The notes below the pieces were generated by a model that was given only the letters and a program-made list of their open reading frames with translations, was not told the origin of the DNA and ran no database searches. Source: CAWGXG01 sp963826505 (GTDB taxonomy: Bacteria; Chloroflexota; Anaerolineae; Aggregatilineales; Aggregatilineaceae). Taken from it: DNA of 64,000 bases. A program made the translations under genes and the position numbers. The stretch covers positions 930,001-994,000 of the forward strand of contig CAWGXG010000007.1 of NCBI GenBank assembly GCA_963826505.1, read 5' to 3'. Shown here piece by piece: positions 9,005-17,436 of this stretch. The stretch's first letter is position 1. The number at the start of each line of letters is the position of its first letter.

Positions 9005-11858
9005 ATGCCACAACTGACTATCGATGGTCAAGTTATCCAGGCTTCGCCGGGCGCGAATGTGCTGCAAGCGGCGCTGGATCATAACATCCACATCCCTCAT
9101 CTGTGTTACCACCCCGAACTGAGCGTGTCGGGCGGCTGCCGTCTGTGCCTGGTGGAGCTCGAAGGACGGCATGATCCGGTGCCGGCGTGCGGGCTGGCGT
9201 GCGCGGATGACATGGTAATTCGCACGCAGAGCGAGCAGTTGACGGCCATGCGCCGGGAGATTATCGACCTGTTTGTTTCCGATCATCCCCTGGACTGCGT
9301 GACCTGCGACAAAGCTGGTGCCTGCCTGTTGCAGCGCTATGCTTACGAATACGGCGTGACCGAAACGGTCTACCAAAAGAATATCTCGCGCTCGCTCTAC
9401 CAGGACGACAATCCTTTCTTTGTCCGCGATCACAAATATTGCATTCTGTGCGGGCGCTGCGTGCGCGTCTGTGAGGAAATCATTGGCGCGAACGCGATCG
9501 AAATTGTCGGGCGCGGGTTCGAGGGGCACGTTGCAACCCCCTTCGACGGTCCCATGATCGACTCGACATGTACCTTTTGCGGCAGCTGCGTGCAGGTCTG
9601 CCCGACGGCGGCACTGATGCCGGTTTCGCGCAAGGATAAGGGGCGCGAATGGGATTTGCAGCGTGTCAAGACGATCTGCGGGTACTGCGGTGTCGGCTGC
9701 CAGGTCGAATACGCGGTGCGGAACGGCGAGATCATCTATGCTCAGGCCAAACCCGAAGCCCCGGTAAACGGCGAGTTTCTGTGCTACGAAAGGGCGCTAT
9801 GGCTGGGACTTCGCCACGCACCCCGACCGCCTGACTCAGTCCTCTGATCCGGCGTGATGTGGCGTACGAACTCGGCCTGACGGACAGCCCTGGGAACTGC
9901 CCGCCGAGTCGCCGCTGTCTCCGCAAGCATTACGATGTCAACACAGGGCTTTGTCGAAGTGAGTTGGGACACAGCGCTGGAGGTGGTTGCCACCAAGCTG
10001 GCGAATACCGTACAAGAGCATGGCCCGGATGCGGTCATGGGGTTATCGTCGGCGCGCTGTACCAACGAAGACAACTATATATTCCAGAAATTCATGCGCG
10101 CGGGGGTCGGCACGAACAACATCGACCACTGCGCCCGGCTTTGACACAGCTCCACTGTTGCAGGCCTCGTGCAGGCCTTCGGAAGTGGTGCGATGACGAA
10201 CTCGATTCGCGAAATTCGTGACGCGGATTGTATTTTTATCACCGGGTCGAATACGGCCGAATCCCATCCGGTGATCAGCTATGAAGTGATCCGGGCCGCG
10301 CGGCGCGGCGCAAATCTGATTATCGTGGATCCACGGCGCATCCCGCTGGTGGAACATGCGACGCTGTTCTTGCAGGTCAAACCGGGCACGGATATTTACG
10401 TCTTCCTGGCGATCATGCATACCATCATCCGCGAAGGGTGGGCCGACGAAGCTTCATCGCGGAGCGGACAGAAGGTTACGACGATTTCAAGCGGTCGCTC
10501 GAAGAGTATACGCCGGAACGCGCCGCGCTGTTGGCTGGCGTGACGGTCGAGCAGATCGAAGAAGCGGCGCGGCTCTATGCCCTGGGTGAACGCGCCAGCG
10601 GAGCATCAACCTATGCGGATGAGCGCGGTCATAGCTCGATCCTGTACGCGATGGGCATCACACAGCGCAGCAACGGCACGGATCTGGTCATGACGCTGGC
10701 GAATCTCGCCATGCTGTGCGGCCAAGTCGGGAAACCGTCGACCGGCGTCAATCCCCTGCGCGGTCAGTCGAATGTCCAGGGGGCGTGTGATGTAGGCTGC
10801 CTGGTGAATTACTACCCCGGGTACGCGCGCGTGGTCGACGACGAAAAACGCGCCGCGATGGCCGAAGCATGGGGCGTGAGTAGTTTGCCCGATCAGGTGG
10901 GGCTGACGATCGTGGAAGCGATGCACGCCGCCGCTGAAGGCGAAGTGCGCGCCGTCTACGTGATGGGCGAAAATCCGATGATGTCCGATCCAAACACCAG
11001 CCATGTCGAACACGCGCTGCGCGGCCTTGATCTCCTGGTCGTGCAGGATATCTTCCCTAGCGAAACAGCGCAGTTGGCCCATGTGATTCTCCCGGCGTCG
11101 TCCTGGCTGGAAAAAGATGGTACCTTTACCAACACCGAGCGGCGCGTCCAGATGCTCACTCCGGTCATCGCCGCACCGGGCGAAACGCTCCCTGATTGGC
11201 AAATCACCGCCGAGATCGCCGCGCGACTTTGATGAGAAAATGGGCGTCGAACGCGAGCCGGCCTATTGGCACTATCTCGCGAGCGCCAGTCCATTTTTGA
11301 CGAACTCGCCGACGTTATGCCGATCTACCGGGGGATGAGCTATGGACGGCTGGCGGGTCCGAGGGTTGCAGTGGCCGTGCCCTACCGCCGATCATCCCGG
11401 CACCGCGTACCTGCACGCACAGAAGTTCTCGCGCGGGAGAGGAAAATTCAACGCGATCAAAGCGAGCGATCCCGCCGAGCAGACCGACGCTGAATACCCG
11501 CTGATTCTGACGACCGGGCGCGTGCTGTATCACTATCACTCCGGCACGATGACTCGTCGCAGCGGACCGTTGGACTGGCGCGAGCCAAGCGGTTATGTGG
11601 AGATCAACGCGGAGGACGCGGAGGCATACGGACTGGTCGAAGATAACTTCGGAAGTCGTCATCAAGAGCCGGCGCGGAACTGTAACGACGCAAGCCAAGA
11701 TCAGCGACAGCGTCCCGCCGGGAACGGTCTTCCTGGCGTTCCACTGGCGAGAAGCTCCCGCCAATATGCTGACGCAGGATTTCGCGCTCGATCCAGTGGC
11801 GAAGATACCCGAATACAAGGTGTGCGCGGTGCGGTTGGAAGTTCCGGGCGGCGAGTAG
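9005..11858 (+). CDS. fdhA: Formate dehydrogenase alpha subunit, probable selenoprotein, interrupted by multiple frameshifts
   Basis: Catalytic Mo/W-bis-PGD subunit. Start 9005 follows a gaggag site. The N-terminus holds a 2Fe-2S ferredoxin domain (CRLCLVE), a His/Cys cluster (DCVTCDKAGACLL), two 4Fe-4S motifs (CILCGRCVRVC, CTFCGSCVQVC) and CGYCGVGC for the cluster near the cofactor. TGA at 10142-10144 is flanked in one frame by DHCARL and HSSTVAGLVQAFGSGAMTN, which aligns with the Sec region of E. coli FdhF (ARV-Sec-HGPSVAGL). The reading frame otherwise shifts near 9790, 9840, 9890-9930, 10450, 11227, 11285, 11363 and 11650. Every piece keeps family similarity through the C-terminal molydopterin-binding domain (EYPLILTTGRVLYHYHSGTMT). 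Total length, about 950 codons, fits FdsA-type proteins. It is either a recently decaying gene or a badly sequenced one. Confidence 0.85.
10145..10178 (+). promoter_or_regulatory. Candidate bacterial SECIS after the fdhA TGA
   Basis: Immediately 3' of the TGA, two alternative hairpins can be drawn. One is TTGCA/TGCAG around a GGCCTCG loop (10158-10174), close to the register of the E. coli fdhF SECIS. The other is a perfect AGGCCT/AGGCCT stem with a CGTGC loop (10162-10178). Either could serve; folding with SelB-based models was not possible here. Confidence 0.5.
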
Positions 11859-11904
11859 GGCCCGGGGCTGTTCCATCAACTCGAAATCGATACTTGCTAC
11901 AATG

Positions 11905-11933
11905 AACCGGGGTCGCTGTGATCCCGGTTTTTC
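11905..11933 (+). terminator. Intrinsic terminator after fdhA
   Basis: AACCGGG pairs with CCCGGTT and is followed by a run of five T. It lies about 45 nt after the fdhA stop and closes the formate dehydrogenase operon. Confidence 0.75.
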
Positions 11934-11967
11934 TTCGCTTTTGCCCTGGACCCAACGACTACACTTA

Positions 11968-12726
11968 TCACAAGGGCCTATAACTTCTCATCGACACCGG
12001 GCGATGTAGGATGATTTCCTTGTCGAGCCCGGGTGTACTAAGTAGCTGTGCCACACGCTCCCCAACCGCATCGTCCAACACGGTGTAATCCATCTCGTCG
12101 CCAATCAATTCTCCTTCGGACATGTAGTGGTAGAGATCGTCGAGGGTATCCAGGTGAACGAGAAAGGTAAATTGGCGCTCAGCGATTGGCGCAAATGACC
12201 CACAATCAACCATAGCTTGTAAGGCGCGGTCAGCAGCGCGATAGGTGTTGAATTTGTCGTCATCTACGAGCATGCCAGCCTGCCATGTTTGGCTATCCAC
12301 CCGCACGAGAAGACGGCGTGGAATAGCGACCGGATGGATATCGATCAGCCTCCCCTGTTCTGGATCAATCCAGGGATGAATTCTCTCCAGGGCATGGACC
12401 ATGCCCGAAACAACGACTCATCACAGTGACCATGACAGCAGGACGATATCATAGGCCGTCCTCGGTTCTGGCTCGAAGTCCAAGATACTGCCTACTCTGA
12501 ACTCGACTCGGTCACGCAGGGCTACTGGCATATCCGCAATGCCTTTGGCGATTTCAGCCGGGTTGTGGTCAATTCCCAAGACATGAGCTGTCTGGGAGGC
12601 ATAACGCCATGTCAGCCTACCTGCGCCACAGCCAATTTCCAGCACTTGCTTCCCGCCGAAACTGTGTGCCATCTCCTGCAAATGTGCGATTTCAGACTTT
12701 TCCGGATCCAGCCGAATACTCATCAT
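11968..12726 (-). CDS. Class I SAM-dependent methyltransferase with two tandem in-frame TGA codons (candidate selenoprotein)
   Basis: 252 residues if both TGA codons are read. The N-terminal half has the Rossmann motif I KQVLEIGCGAGRLTW and motif II VLGIDHNP, up to the strand-4 segment YDIVLLSWSL. Codons 102 and 103 (12423-12418) are TGA TGA, and the same frame continues VVVSGMVHALERIHPWIDPE, a typical post-motif methyltransferase helix, to the stop at 11968. In the homologues I would expect, this position after SWSL is Cys-rich. A perfect 6-bp hairpin with a GGTCC loop begins 11 nt after the second TGA, the same geometry as the E. coli fdhF SECIS. The alternative is a pseudogene with two nonsense mutations, but exact frame retention and the SECIS-like hairpin argue against it. 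The substrate is unknown. Confidence 0.72.
12390..12406 (-). promoter_or_regulatory. SECIS-like hairpin in the methyltransferase gene
   Basis: On the minus strand GGGCAT pairs perfectly with ATGCCC around the loop GGTCC. The stem begins 11 nt after the second TGA (12420-12418). Counting the T of that TGA as 1, the stem occupies 15-20 and 26-31 and the loop G-T falls at 22-23. In E. coli fdhF the stem starts at 15 and the essential loop G-U is at 23-24. Confidence 0.75.
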
Positions 12727-12763
12727 GCAGCCTCACTTGCTTAAAACTACGTCAGGGAGTAAG

Positions 12764-12865
12764 CATTCTGGCATGTAATATCCCAATTTGTCAAAGATGG
12801 GAGTAGGGCGTCGGGTAAGCCCCTTTCGTGTTGAGTTCTCCTGACTATCCTATTTCTGCTGGATG
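12764..12865 (-). pseudogene. Remnant copy of the DUF5996 gene start and leader
   Basis: Read on the minus strand, about 100 nt match the first codons and upstream region of the intact gene at 4914-5702. The shared upstream part includes aggagaactcaac and ggcttac; the shared coding part reads LLPSLTNWD where the intact gene has LLPSLTDWD. The ATG is lost and similarity ends after about 14 codons. It is a duplicated or transferred fragment, probably left by a deletion next to the methyltransferase gene. Confidence 0.7.
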
Positions 12866-12888
12866 CACGGGGTCGGTGTTCTGGCTCC

Positions 12889-12931
12889 AAAAAACGAACG
12901 ACCCAGCGCCGTAAGTACTGGATCTTGTTCG
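12889..12931 (-). terminator. Terminator after the cytidylyltransferase-kinase gene
   Basis: On the minus strand CGAAC and CCAG pair with CTGG and GTTCG across a small internal loop, followed by a T6 run. It lies about 70 nt after the stop at 13002. Confidence 0.6.
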
Positions 12932-13001
12932 TTGGGTTGGCCGAGAGCGTTCCCGCTGCCGCGATGCGCGCGCGTCGTGGCGGTTGTGGCTGTGGCATAC
13001 C

Positions 13002-14147
13002 TCAAAAATCCGAACGCCGCGCTATAACACGCATCGAGTCAGGAATTGGTTTGTCCGATACCAGCACCAGATACCCTCCGCCGCCAGCTCCTGAGAGTTT
13101 CCACCCTAATGTCTGCGCGCGATACGTGTCAATCAGCTCGAGAATCGCCTGATTGACCATGTCGGGGAACATCGCAATCTGGGCTTCAAATGAGCGCCGG
13201 ACCGCGTCGCCGAACGCCACCAGATCGCGGCGCAAAATGGCATCCCAACAGTCATCAGCGGCATCCGCCAAGGCTTTGGCTCCGTTACGGTCGATGCGTG
13301 TGTTCGCTAACACCTCATAATCACCGTGGCGGGGGCCCAGGGACACCAGATAGAGGGCATTCTCCACGAAGTGCAGGGCTTCTTCATCCAACAACGACTC
13401 GATATGAGCGGGCCAGTAATCGCCCTGGTAGCGCGCTTTGGCCAGCCCTGGAAAGACGATTCCGATCGCGTCTTGCGATCCGGCAATCTCTTTCTTGCCT
13501 GGCGGATTTTCGAAGGCGAAAAGTAACCTGGCGATCTTCTCCGGGTCGCCCAGTGGCAGCCGTGTTCCCCACAGCGCGATAGCCGCATTGCGTGTGCTGG
13601 TGGCCATGCCGCTGCGCTCGCTGAAATCGCGGTTGGGTTCTAGCGAAATGGTCACAACGGCACCGGGATAATGCTTCGACACAAAAGGCTGGTCCAGCCA
13701 GCCCCCAGCCAGGTCAAGGCGAAAGGGGATCGTGTTCACCGTGCTGCGCAGGGCCGTTGTCGAACGTGCTGTCAGCCCCTCGTGTGGCTTCCGTTCCAGC
13801 ACGATATATTCGACGCCATGCTGCTCACACAGCGCTTGTTTGGCGGGTGTAGCGCCGTCGCTGTTGACGACAAACACGTCGGGCCGAAGCTGCTCGAACA
13901 CGTCGAGAAAATCCATGATGCCGGAGCCGCGCGAAATGAAAGCGTCCTTGACATAGCGTATGGCTTTCATCATATACAGGCGTTCTTGCTCGGAATAAAT
14001 CGGCACGCGTCCCTTCAATTCAAACAGAGTGTGGTCAGAACCCAATGCGACATAGAGATCGCCGTAGGCCGCCGCTTCCGTCAAAAATGCGATGTGTCCG
14101 CTGTGCAACAGATCAAAACAGCCGCTAACCAGGACCTTTTTGGGCAT
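13002..14147 (-). CDS. Fused cytidylyltransferase-like / GHMP kinase-like protein
   Basis: 381 residues. Residues 1-135 are a nucleotidyltransferase of the RfaE2/TagD type: the HxGH motif is in GCFDLLHSGH, and a later RSTTALR segment is an ISSTxLR-like motif. Residues 140-375 resemble a GHMP-family sugar kinase: a substrate-like GGWLDQPF segment, SGMATSTRNAA in place of the usual glycine/serine-rich ATP loop, and the C-terminal glycine-rich LSGAGGGGYLVLV motif. The fusion suggests a bifunctional enzyme that phosphorylates a sugar and activates it to an NDP-sugar, by analogy with HddA/HddC heptose enzymes or FKP. Substrate and nucleotide are not predictable. It has no operon partners here, which is unusual for an NDP-sugar pathway. 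Confidence 0.8.
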   Translation of the reverse strand: MPKKVLVSGCFDLLHSGHIAFLTEAAAYGDLYVALGSDHTLFELKGRVPIYSEQERLYMMKAIRYVKDAFISRGSGIMDFLDVFEQLRPDVFVVNSDGATPAKQALCEQHGVEYIVLERKPHEGLTARSTTALRSTVNTIPFRLDLAGGWLDQPFVSKHYPGAVVTISLEPNRDFSERSGMATSTRNAAIALWGTRLPLGDPEKIARLLFAFENPPGKKEIAGSQDAIGIVFPGLAKARYQGDYWPAHIESLLDEEALHFVENALYLVSLGPRHGDYEVLANTRIDRNGAKALADAADDCWDAILRRDLVAFGDAVRRSFEAQIAMFPDMVNQAILELIDTYRAQTLGWKLSGAGGGGYLVLVSDKPIPDSMRVIARRSDF

Positions 14148-14241
14148 AGAGTTTTCTCTTTCCGTTGATAATGTGTAGCTCCTGGCGTAGAACCGAGGTT
14201 TAGCTGGTTGTGGTTAAGTATAATGCCATGCGGGGTGGCCC

Positions 14242-14276
14242 GAAAAACGAAAGAACCAGCCGGGAAGCTGGTTCTT
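14242..14276 (-). terminator. Terminator downstream of tRNA-Lys
   Basis: On the minus strand AAGAACCAGC pairs with GCTGGTTCTT, a perfect 10-bp stem with a 6-nt loop, followed by TCGTTTTTC. It lies about 20 nt after the tRNA. Confidence 0.75.
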
Positions 14277-14298
14277 GTTCGATTTCTGCCGCTTTAGG

Positions 14299-14371
14299 TG
14301 ACCCTGGGGGACTCGAACCCTCAACCAATTGATTAAGAGTCAACTGCTCTGCCAAATTGAGCTACAGGGCC
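14299..14371 (-). tRNA. tRNA-Lys (CUU), T-arm irregular
   Basis: On the minus strand the cloverleaf begins GGCCCTG, has a D-arm GCTC..GAGC, anticodon stem GTTGA/TCAAT with loop CTCTTAA (anticodon CTT, lysine), then GAGGG-TTCGAGT-CCCCC and AGGGTCA. The acceptor pairs well only if CAGGGTC is its 3' strand, which leaves the 3' side of the T-stem one base short (CCCC instead of an expected CCCTC). This may be a 1-nt sequencing deletion or a real mismatch. Confidence 0.88.
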
Positions 14372-14473
14372 TCACATGCCAGGAAATGTACCACAAATCG
14401 GCAACCCGGTCAACGGTCTTTTGACGATTTTATGGGCTCCTGCGGCGAGGTCCCGCTGCGATGTTTCCCTGAC

Positions 14474-15118
14474 TTATTCCGGCTGGCCGTCGTACAGAAT
14501 GGCGATCAGCCGCTTGGGGCCGTGCATGCCGTAGGCCAGCGTCAGCTCGATGTCGCCGGTCTTGCTCGGCCCGCTGATCACGGTCAGATTGGCGGGCAGC
14601 GGCCAGGGACGCGCGGCGGTCCAGGTGAACAGATCCGCAGTCAGGCGTGCCGTGGACACCAGCGCGATATGCACCGGCGGCAGCAAGGACGCCATACGGC
14701 TCCGCCCCGGTCCACTGCGCACGACGATCGAGCCGGTTTCGGCCAGCGCTTCGTCCGCACCGGTGACGCCCGCGTCAGCCTGCGCGCAGAACGCCCGCAG
14801 ATCGCCGGGCGTCTTGTCGACGATATGCCACGTCAGGCCCGGCCAGCGCGCGGGCAAGTCCGCACCAGAGAGCGGCGGCTCGTCATTGGCGACGACGCTT
14901 TTCGCGTCGAGATCGCGCAGCACGTCGCCCAGACGGTCGATCGCTTCGGCGGGCGACCCCACGCGGATCACTTCGCCGTGCAGTCCGGTCAGCGTCTCGG
15001 AGAAACGCGCGGCCAGGTCGTCAAAGTGGCGGCGCGATTCCCACCGCGGCGGGAATTCGGCTTCAGGGTGCTGTTCGGCGCGCAGCCGCGCCAGGATTTC
15101 CTCACGACTCGTCGTCAT
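14474..15118 (-). CDS. lutC: LutC-like LUD domain protein
   Basis: About 214 residues, LUD (lactate utilisation) domain of the YkgG/LutC family. The signature SVVANDEPPL, then GVTGADEALAETGSIVV and the LPPVHIALV strand, match LutC. It is part of the L-lactate oxidation complex LutABC with an iron-sulfur protein and a heterodisulfide-reductase-like subunit. It overlaps the end of lutB and is the last gene of the long minus-strand operon. The start at 15118 (ATG) is preferred over an upstream GTG at 15133; this is not certain. Confidence 0.86.
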   Translation of the reverse strand: MTTSREEILARLRAEQHPEAEFPPRWESRRHFDDLAARFSETLTGLHGEVIRVGSPAEAIDRLGDVLRDLDAKSVVANDEPPLSGADLPARWPGLTWHIVDKTPGDLRAFCAQADAGVTGADEALAETGSIVVRSGPGRSRMASLLPPVHIALVSTARLTADLFTWTAARPWPLPANLTVISGPSKTGDIELTLAYGMHGPKRLIAILYDGQPE

Positions 15119-16670
15119 CGACTTCACCCTCACCCTCTCCTACCTTTTTGGCTCGCCACAGTGAGATCGTCACGCCCGCGACGACTCCGATCACAATGTT
15201 CCGCAGACGCCGCCAGCGGCGCGGACGCTCGGCTTCAGACGGCGATCCATCTCCGTTGGAATCGTCATGCTCCAGATCGGCCCACAGCGCGTGGAACGAG
15301 CGCGGAGCCAGCGACGGAAGCTGGCGCTCGCCTGCCGGGTTGACCCGGCGCGGGACCCAAAGCTGCCGCCCGCGCACCAGCGGGCGCTGGAAGATGCGCC
15401 CCGTGTTGGTCAGGAAGCCGAACAGGCGCTGGTGCGCCAACAATCGCGCGATGCCGGTTTCCAGCGTGCGCTCTGGCCCGCTGACGTACTTTTTCTCCGC
15501 GACTTCGGCGCGCAGATCGAGCAGCATACGCGGCAGATCGATGCGCGACGGGCACGCTTCCAGGCACGCACCACACAGCGAGCTGGCATGTGGCAGTGCG
15601 GCGTGTTCTTCCAGGCCGAACAGCAGCGGGACCAACACCGCGCCGATCGGGCCGCTGTAGGTGTGGCCGTAGGTGTGGCCGCCCACTTCCTGATAGACCG
15701 GGCAGGCGTTCAAACACGCGCCGCAGCGGATGCACTGCAGCACTTCCACGTAATTAGTGCCTGCGATCTGGCTGCGCCCGTTGTCCAGCAGCACGATGTG
15801 CACCTCGCGCGGCCCGTCGGGATCGTCGGGGCGCGCCGGGCCGGTGACCGCCGTCGTATAGACCGAAAGTGGCTGTCCGGTCGCGCTGCGCGCCAGCAGT
15901 TCCAGCCAAACCGCCGCGTCGTCCCAGGTAGGACACACTTTTTCGATACCCATCACGGCGACGTGCACCGGCGGCAAACTCGTCACCATGCGTCCGTTGC
16001 CTTCGTTGGTGACCAGGATCACCGTGCCTGTCTCGGCGATGCCTATGTTCGCGCCGCTGATGCCGATACCCGCTTCCAGGAATTTTTCGCGCAGCAAGCG
16101 CCGCGCTTCGGCGGTCAGCGTGGGGATGTCGTCGGGATCGAGCGTGCGGCCCACTTCGTGGCTGAACAGCTCCGCGATCTGCTGGCGCGTCTTGTGCAGC
16201 GCCGGGCCGATGATGTGCGCGGGTGGCTCGCCCGCCAGTTGGACAATCCACTCGCCCAGATCGGTTTCGACCGGCTCGACTCCCGCTTCACGCAGCGCGA
16301 CGTTAAGATGCGTTTCTTCGGATGCCATCGACTTGGACTTGACGGCCATCGTCGCGCCGTGCTGCCTGGCGATGTCGGTTACGATGCGGTTGGCTTCGGC
16401 GGCGTCGCGCGCCCAGTGGACGTATGCTCCGGCGGCGATCGCGTTGCGCTCGAACTCCTCGACGTAATCGGCCAGATGCGCCAGCGTGGCCGCGCGAATC
16501 TGCTTGAGGTGGTCGCGCTGGGCCTCAGCGTCGGGCAGCTCGTCGATCACGCGCTGCCGCCCCACGCGCGAATTCAGCGTGGCGCGGTCCAGCGCCGACT
16601 GGAGCTGCGGATCGGCGGTGGCGCGAATAGCGCGCTCTCGGAAGTCGTGAAACGAAGCGTGGGCGCTCAT
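15102..16670 (-). CDS. lutB: LutB-like iron-sulfur LUD protein
   Basis: 522 residues. The N-terminal LUD domain (residues 60-300) contains KSKSMASEETHLN and NIGIAETGTVILVTNEGN; LPPVHVAVMGIEK follows. The middle holds two 4Fe-4S motifs, CIRCGACLNACPVY and CGACLEACPSRIDLP. The C-terminus adds a predicted hydrophobic segment (IVIGVVAGVTISLW) and an acidic tail, which could attach it to the membrane; that is longer than many LutB proteins (about 470). It overlaps lutA by 4 nt, indicating translational coupling. Function by family: electron transfer subunit of non-flavin L-lactate (or other hydroxyacid) dehydrogenase. Confidence 0.92.
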   Translation of the reverse strand: MSAHASFHDFRERAIRATADPQLQSALDRATLNSRVGRQRVIDELPDAEAQRDHLKQIRAATLAHLADYVEEFERNAIAAGAYVHWARDAAEANRIVTDIARQHGATMAVKSKSMASEETHLNVALREAGVEPVETDLGEWIVQLAGEPPAHIIGPALHKTRQQIAELFSHEVGRTLDPDDIPTLTAEARRLLREKFLEAGIGISGANIGIAETGTVILVTNEGNGRMVTSLPPVHVAVMGIEKVCPTWDDAAVWLELLARSATGQPLSVYTTAVTGPARPDDPDGPREVHIVLLDNGRSQIAGTNYVEVLQCIRCGACLNACPVYQEVGGHTYGHTYSGPIGAVLVPLLFGLEEHAALPHASSLCGACLEACPSRIDLPRMLLDLRAEVAEKKYVSGPERTLETGIARLLAHQRLFGFLTNTGRIFQRPLVRGRQLWVPRRVNPAGERQLPSLAPRSFHALWADLEHDDSNGDGSPSEAERPRRWRRLRNIVIGVVAGVTISLWRAKKVGEGEGEVDDDES

Positions 16671-17395
16671 CGGCTCAACTCCTCGACCAGCACGGCCAGG
16701 TGTTCAACACGCACCCCGGCTTTTTTGGCCAAACCGCGCATCTGCATCAGGCAGCCGGGATCGGCGGTGACGAGCATATCCGCCCCGGTGACCTTGGCGC
16801 GGCGCAATTTGTCCTCGGTCATGGCGTTGGAGACTTCCGGCATGCGCACGGAGAACACCCCGCCGAACCCGCAGCACCGGTCGGACTCCTCCATTTCGAT
16901 CAGGGTGCAGCCCGCCGCTTGTAGCAGTGTCCGCGAGTCGGCGCCCAGGCCGAGCATGCGATTCATGTGGCACGAATCGTGATAGGTCACGCGCGGCGCG
17001 GTGGTGACCGTGGGGGGACGCCAGTCCGCCTGCTGGACCAAAAACTCGGTCAGCTCGAAGGTCTTGGCCGCCAACGCCTCCGCGCGCGCCTGCCAGCCGG
17101 GCCATTCGGCCAGCAGGTGCGGGTACTCTTTGCGGATCATTGCGGCGCACGACCCGCCCGGCAGCACGACCGCTTCGTATTCCTCAAACAGCATGATCAC
17201 TCGCTGCGCCAGCGGCACGGCTTGCTCGCGGAACCCGCTGTTTACAAACGGCTGGCCGCAGCAGGTCTGCCCGGTCGGGAACTCGACCTTATAACCGGCT
17301 CGCCGCAGCAGTTTGACGGCAGCCACGCCGACCTCTGGCATAACCTGATCGACCATGCACGTCACCATCAACGCAACACGCGGTGTCGGGTTCAT
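16667..17395 (-). CDS. lutA: LutA-like CCG-domain (heterodisulfide reductase-type) subunit
   Basis: 242 residues from the ATG at 17395, which follows a strong gaggaggg site. It contains the two cysteine-rich CCG repeats, seen as TCCGQPFVNSG near residue 45 and DRCCGFGGVFSV near residue 175, with partner cysteines in LPGGSCAAMIRKEYP and DPGCLMQMRG. These bind the unusual iron-sulfur cluster of HdrB-type proteins. It forms the lactate oxidase complex with LutB and LutC. It is 41 nt downstream of the MFS gene in the same direction. Confidence 0.93.
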   Translation of the reverse strand: MNPTPRVALMVTCMVDQVMPEVGVAAVKLLRRAGYKVEFPTGQTCCGQPFVNSGFREQAVPLAQRVIMLFEEYEAVVLPGGSCAAMIRKEYPHLLAEWPGWQARAEALAAKTFELTEFLVQQADWRPPTVTTAPRVTYHDSCHMNRMLGLGADSRTLLQAAGCTLIEMEESDRCCGFGGVFSVRMPEVSNAMTEDKLRRAKVTGADMLVTADPGCLMQMRGLAKKAGVRVEHLAVLVEELSR

Positions 17396-17436
17396 ATCCC
17401 TCCTCAATTCCAATAGCCCAAGTCTATTAGGGTTTA

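Noticed and set aside
12421..12726. Methyltransferase as two separate genes or a simple pseudogene.
   Set aside because: The two parts share one frame across TGA TGA and a SECIS-like hairpin follows at the exact distance; a selenoprotein explains this better, though a pseudogene is not excluded.
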